A stretch of 64,000 bases of DNA, taken from assembly GCF_000719265.1 (NCBI RefSeq), contig NZ_JOFL01000001.1:186001-250000 (forward strand), written 5' to 3'. Both the position numbers and the translations under genes were made by a program. Source of the DNA: Streptomyces roseoverticillatus. Lineage in GTDB: Bacteria; Actinomycetota; Actinomycetes; Streptomycetales; Streptomycetaceae. The notes under the pieces are model-generated. The model ran no database searches. It worked only from the letters and a program-made list of their open reading frames with translations, and had not been told where the DNA came from. This document shows positions 60,439-64,000 of the stretch, piece by piece; the first letter of the stretch is position 1; every line of letters begins with the position of its first letter.

Positions 60439-60984
60439 GTGAGTGCGAGGAAGAGTGTGCTGAGGAAACTGGGTCTGAGATTCTCCGCGCCCCGCTGGCG
60501 GAACTCCGACAAGGGGTTCACCGCCGCGACCGAGCGCTACGTCCTGGACGTCATAGATTTCTACGACATCCGCGCCACCTGGCACCGGCGCTTCTACCGC
60601 CTGAGCGGTGCCCTGGTGATCCTGGCCGGCGCGGCCCTACCGGTCCTGACCGCGCTCGACTTCACCGGCAAGAGCGCCGCGATCTCGGGCGCGGGGTTCC
60701 TGGTGGCGGTCACCACCGCTATGAAGAGCCTCTACCGCTGGGACGTCTCCTGGATACTGCTGCGGGAGACGGAGGTCGAGCTCACCCGCGTCTATCTCCA
60801 GTGGTGCGCGGGAGGCCTCGGCCCGGACGGCCCCGACGGCTCGTCCCGCTCGGCGAACGCCCTGCTCGACGCGGTGTTCAAGATCCGCCGCCGGGAGTCC
60901 TCCGAGTTCTTCAAGAACCTCCCGGACCCCGGCCCGGCCGTCCAGCCGGTCAACGGCGGCACGGGGAGCCGCGCGGCGCGCTGA
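60439..60984 (+). CDS. SLATT/DUF4231-type two-TM membrane protein
   Basis: The 181-residue product has the family layout: an N-terminal helix with YVLDVIDFYDIRATWHRRFY (about 34-53), two membrane helices (about 55-73 and 80-98; LSGALVILAGAALPVLTAL) and a C-terminal cytoplasmic helix ending FFKNLPDPGP. SLATT-type proteins are predicted pore-forming effectors in several bacterial conflict systems (for example next to nucleotide synthases or SLOG sensors). Here no such sensor is present; an Hsp70 and lipid hydrolases are. It may be the membrane effector or anchor of this operon. Confidence 0.8.
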   Translation: MSARKSVLRKLGLRFSAPRWRNSDKGFTAATERYVLDVIDFYDIRATWHRRFYRLSGALVILAGAALPVLTALDFTGKSAAISGAGFLVAVTTAMKSLYRWDVSWILLRETEVELTRVYLQWCAGGLGPDGPDGSSRSANALLDAVFKIRRRESSEFFKNLPDPGPAVQPVNGGTGSRAAR

Positions 60985-61011
60985 CGGCAGGCGGGAGGTC
61001 CTTCCGCCGCC

Positions 61012-63981
61012 TCACCGCATCCGTACGGGCGCTCCGGCGAGCAGCTCCCGCACCGGAGCCGCCTCCGGCACCCCCAGCCTCTCGAAGAGGGTGAGAGCCT
61101 CGCGGAGGTGGTCGTGGCCGTGGGAGGGGTCGCCCAGGCGGGTGCGGGCGCGGCCGAGGACGGCCAGGGCCAGGCCCTGGCAGTAGGTCTTGCCGAGTTC
61201 GCGGGCGATGGCCAGGGACTGCTCGGCGCAGGAGACCGCGTCCTCGTCACGCCATTCGGCGAGGCGGCACTCGGCGAGGCGGGCCCAGGCCAGGCCCTCC
61301 CAGCCGCGCTGCTGCTGCTCGATGAAGGAGCCGAGGGCGTTCTGGAGCTGACGGCCCGCCAGGTCCGGTCGGCCGGTCTTGATGAGGACGCAGCCGTGCT
61401 GGTAGAGGGTCAGCGCGATGGTCGGGCCGTTGCCGGTGGCCCCGGCGATGCGGACGGCCTCGGCGGCGTCGCGCTCGGCCTCGCGGGGCCGGTCGAGGGC
61501 GAGGCGGACGCGGGCGGTGTTGGCGAGCACCCTGGCCTCGCTGCCCTTGTCGTCCAAGGCGTCGCACAGGCAGCGGGCCTGCTCCAGGAGGGGCAGGGCG
61601 CGGGCGGGGCGGTCGGTGGCGAAGCAGAGGATGCCGAGGGCGTTGGCGGCGAGGTGGCGGCACATGGGGTCGTCGGCGTCGTCCGCGAGGCGCAGTGCCT
61701 CGGACAGCTCGCGCTCGGCGGCCTCGTACACGTCGGTGAGGTAGTGCAGGTTGCCGAGGGTGTAGCGGGCCCGGGCCCCGACGCGCAGGTCGCCCGCCGC
61801 GTGTGCGGCGAGGGCGGTCAGCTCGGACAGGCGGCGCAGTTCGTCGCGGTGCGCGGGGCCCTCGATCAGGCCCGACCAGGTGAGCAGCAGGTCGCCTGAG
61901 GGGCGCAGCGCGCCGGGCAGTTCGCGGACGGCCTGGGCGAGGCCGGTGGCGAGCGTGATGTGCTCGCGGCGCAGCCACTGGCGGGCCTCGTCGGCGTCGG
62001 CGAAGCCGGTGCCGGGGGTGGTGACGGGGTGGAGGTGGCGGTGCAGGGCGTGGTCGGGTTCGAGGATGCGGGAGGCGTTGCCGACGGTGGCGAGCAGGTG
62101 GTCGAGGAGGCGGGCGACGGCGGCGCGGCGGTCTTCGGGGGCCTCCGTGCGTTCGGCGCGGCGACGCGCGTAGAGCCGCAGGAGGTCGTGGAAGCGGTAG
62201 CGGCCGGGGGCGTACGACTCGAGCATGCCGGCGTCGGCGAGGCCCTCGGCGAGGTCTTCGGCGGTGAAGTCGTCGCAGCCGAGGAGGGCGGCCGCCGCGG
62301 TCAGGGGGAGGTCGGGGGCGTCGGCGAGGGCCAGCAGGCGGAAGGCCCGGGCCTGGTCGGCCGGGAGGTGGGTGTAGCCGAGGCGGAAGGTGGACTCCAC
62401 GGTGAGGTCGCCGGCCTGCAGTTCGTCGAGGCGGCGGCGTTCGTCGTCGAGGCGGGCGACGAGGGAGGCGACGGTCCAGCCGGGCCGGGAGGCGAGGCGG
62501 GAGGCCACGATGCGGACGGCGAGCGGCAGGTGGCCGCACGCGGCGGCCAGGGCCTTCGCGGCGCGCGGCTCGGCGGTGACGCGCTCCTCGCCGGCGATGG
62601 CGGCCAGCAGCGAGAGGGCCTCGGCCTCGCTCGCCACGCCGACGTGGAACTGCCGCGCGCCGCCGAGGGTGACGGCCCGGGAGCGGGTCGTCACGAGCAC
62701 GGCGCTGCCGGCGGTGCCGGGGAGCAGCGGGCGGATCTGGGCGGCGTCGCGGGCGTTGTCGAGGAGGAGCAGGACGCGCCGGTCGGCGAGCACGGAGCGG
62801 TAGAGGGCGGCCCGCTGTTCCAGGTCGTCGGGGATGTCCGGCTCGGGGACGTCGAGGGCCTGGAGGAAGTGGGCGAGGACGCTGCCGCTGTCCGCGGCGT
62901 CGGCGCTGGTGCCGCGCAGGTCGACGTAGAGCTGGCCGTCGGGGAAGCCGGGGCGGGCGAGGTGGGCGGCGTGGACGGCGAGGGTGGTCTTGCCGACGCC
63001 GCCGATGCCGGTGAGCACGGCGATCGGCACGGCGGGGCCGGCGGCCGGGGTGAGCGCGCCGCGCACGTCGCCCAGCAGTTCCTCGCGGCCGGTGAAGTCG
63101 GGTATGCCGGCGGGCAGTTGGAAGGGGGCACCGGCCGGGCGCCGGCCTTCGGCGGGCCCGGCGGCCGCGGTCGCCGTGGGGGCGGGCAGGGCGAGCGCGG
63201 GGTCGCCGGCCAGGACCTGGGCGTGCAGCCGGGTCAGCTCGGGGCCGGGTTCGACGCCGAGTTCCTCGACGAGCAGCCGCCGTGCGTCGGCGTAGGCGGC
63301 GAGGGCGTCGACCTGGCGGCCGCAGCGGTAGAGGGCGAGGATCAGCTGGGCGCGCAGCCGTTCCCGCAGCGGGTGCTCGGCGGTGAGCGAGGTGAGCTCG
63401 GGGACGAGTTCGGCGTGCCGGCCGAGGGCCAGGGCGCAGTCGAAGCGGCCCTCCTGGGCGGCGAGGCGCGCTTCGGAGAGCCGGTCCTGCTGGCGCTCGC
63501 AGTACGGGCCCGGGAGCCCGGCCAGCGGGGTGCCGTTCCACAGCTCCAGGGCGGCGGCGTACGCGTCGTGGGCCGTCGCCGTATCGCCCGTGGCCCGGGC
63601 CGCGGCCGCCTCGGCGAGGAGGCGTTCGAAGACGTGGGCGTCGACGTGCTCGGGCGCCACGCGCAGGGCGTAGCCGCCGGCCACGGAGACGAGGACGGTC
63701 GCGGGGGTGCGGGCGGCGCGGCCGGGTTCGAGGAGGGTGCGCAGGCGGGAGGCGTAGGTGCGGACGGTGCCGAGGGCCTGGGGCGGTGCGTTCTCGCCCC
63801 ACAGGGCGTCGATCAGCTCGTCGCTGGAGACCGTGGCGCCACCGCGGAGCAGGAGGACGGCGAGCATGGCGCGCTGCTGGCGCGCGCCCAGGTCCACGTG
63901 GCGGTCGTCCGCCAGTGCGCGGACCGGGCCGAGCAGCTGGAAATGGAGCCGGCCCGTGGACGGCTCCGTTGTATCCCGCAT
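61012..63981 (-). CDS. AfsR/SARP-family regulator with NB-ARC and TPR domains
   Basis: The 989-residue protein has an OmpR-type winged helix (about 12-98; LGARQQRAMLAVLLLRGGAT), a bacterial transcriptional activation (BTAD) domain (about 105-250), an NB-ARC NTPase with P-loop GIGGVGKTTLA (about 320) and LLLLDNARD, and C-terminal TPR helices (about 680-980). This is the full-length AfsR architecture. SARPs activate secondary-metabolite operons, often nearby, so the cluster at 42-54 kb is a plausible target. It is convergent with the SLATT gene (27-bp gap with a GGCGGGAGG/CCTTCCGCC-type hairpin). Confidence 0.92.
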   Translation of the reverse strand: MRDTTEPSTGRLHFQLLGPVRALADDRHVDLGARQQRAMLAVLLLRGGATVSSDELIDALWGENAPPQALGTVRTYASRLRTLLEPGRAARTPATVLVSVAGGYALRVAPEHVDAHVFERLLAEAAAARATGDTATAHDAYAAALELWNGTPLAGLPGPYCERQQDRLSEARLAAQEGRFDCALALGRHAELVPELTSLTAEHPLRERLRAQLILALYRCGRQVDALAAYADARRLLVEELGVEPGPELTRLHAQVLAGDPALALPAPTATAAAGPAEGRRPAGAPFQLPAGIPDFTGREELLGDVRGALTPAAGPAVPIAVLTGIGGVGKTTLAVHAAHLARPGFPDGQLYVDLRGTSADAADSGSVLAHFLQALDVPEPDIPDDLEQRAALYRSVLADRRVLLLLDNARDAAQIRPLLPGTAGSAVLVTTRSRAVTLGGARQFHVGVASEAEALSLLAAIAGEERVTAEPRAAKALAAACGHLPLAVRIVASRLASRPGWTVASLVARLDDERRRLDELQAGDLTVESTFRLGYTHLPADQARAFRLLALADAPDLPLTAAAALLGCDDFTAEDLAEGLADAGMLESYAPGRYRFHDLLRLYARRRAERTEAPEDRRAAVARLLDHLLATVGNASRILEPDHALHRHLHPVTTPGTGFADADEARQWLRREHITLATGLAQAVRELPGALRPSGDLLLTWSGLIEGPAHRDELRRLSELTALAAHAAGDLRVGARARYTLGNLHYLTDVYEAAERELSEALRLADDADDPMCRHLAANALGILCFATDRPARALPLLEQARCLCDALDDKGSEARVLANTARVRLALDRPREAERDAAEAVRIAGATGNGPTIALTLYQHGCVLIKTGRPDLAGRQLQNALGSFIEQQQRGWEGLAWARLAECRLAEWRDEDAVSCAEQSLAIARELGKTYCQGLALAVLGRARTRLGDPSHGHDHLREALTLFERLGVPEAAPVRELLAGAPVRMR

Positions 63982-64000
63982 GTCTCCCCCGACCGTGCCG

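Overview
The window reads as a stretch of a Streptomyces (or close streptomycete) chromosome. GC is very high with strong G/C bias at third codon positions, GTG starts are common, adjacent genes often overlap by ATGA or GTGA, and typical streptomycete families are present (SARP/AfsR regulator, PucR-type regulator, SecDF fusion, I36 inhibitor, Pro/Ala-rich low-Mr PBP). Rare TTA leucine codons, decoded by the bldA tRNA, occur in at least two operon-leading genes. No rRNA, tRNA or CRISPR array was seen.

Layout. 1-8.2 kb: a likely IS200/IS605-type end abutting a 5'-truncated LuxR-type regulator, a Tat-exported PAF-acetylhydrolase-like enzyme, an ArsR-like regulator, an MFS exporter with an XRE-cupin regulator and divergent methyltransferase, an alpha/beta hydrolase and an EEP-family hydrolase. 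8.5-16.3 kb: a DUF4142/DUF1996 secreted pair, a PucR-type regulator, a redox group (b-haem ferric-reductase-like membrane protein, NuoF-like flavoprotein fused to a ferredoxin, YxFxxD-repeat lipoprotein) and an I36 inhibitor. 16.4-33.9 kb: prenyl diphosphate synthase, flavin reductase and D-2-hydroxyacid dehydrogenase, a 43-bp tandem repeat, a rare bacterial GH47 mannosidase, lipoproteins, a DD-carboxypeptidase, the tdh-kbl threonine catabolic operon with a LysR neighbour, SecDF and a methyltransferase-like protein.

34.4-42.0 kb: a 7.57-kb integrative element whose ends can be placed to the base. A large serine integrase lies at one end. The element splits a DUF4291 gene: the N-terminal 56 codons are at 42138-41968 and the rest at 34396-33953. 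Joining them at a CA core restores the frame, and joining the other two half-sites gives a near-perfect symmetric attP. Cargo includes a creatininase-family protein, an XRE-TPR regulator with a palindromic operator, a HATPase, a CPCC-family protein and several small proteins. No replication or transfer genes are visible.

42.2-54.2 kb: a compact biosynthetic cluster. One strand carries a 2OG-Fe(II) oxygenase, AsnB-type amidotransferase, MFS exporter, thioesterase and acyl-CoA ligase. The divergent strand carries an ACP-ligase fusion (with a TTA codon), an active ketosynthase, a ketosynthase lacking Cys and His (chain-length-factor-like), a free ACP and a ketoreductase. It looks like a reducing type II polyketide or fatty-acyl pathway whose product is amidated and/or hydroxylated; I cannot name the product.

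54.45-61.0 kb: a tightly coupled six-gene unit: HSPA12-like Hsp70 (TTA codon), two coiled-coil/helical proteins, a patatin phospholipase, a glycerophosphodiester phosphodiesterase and a two-TM SLATT/DUF4231 protein. I find no described system matching this set; a membrane-lipid-targeting stress or defence system is my inference and the leading candidate for novelty. 61.0-64.0 kb holds a convergent SARP-NB-ARC-TPR regulator.
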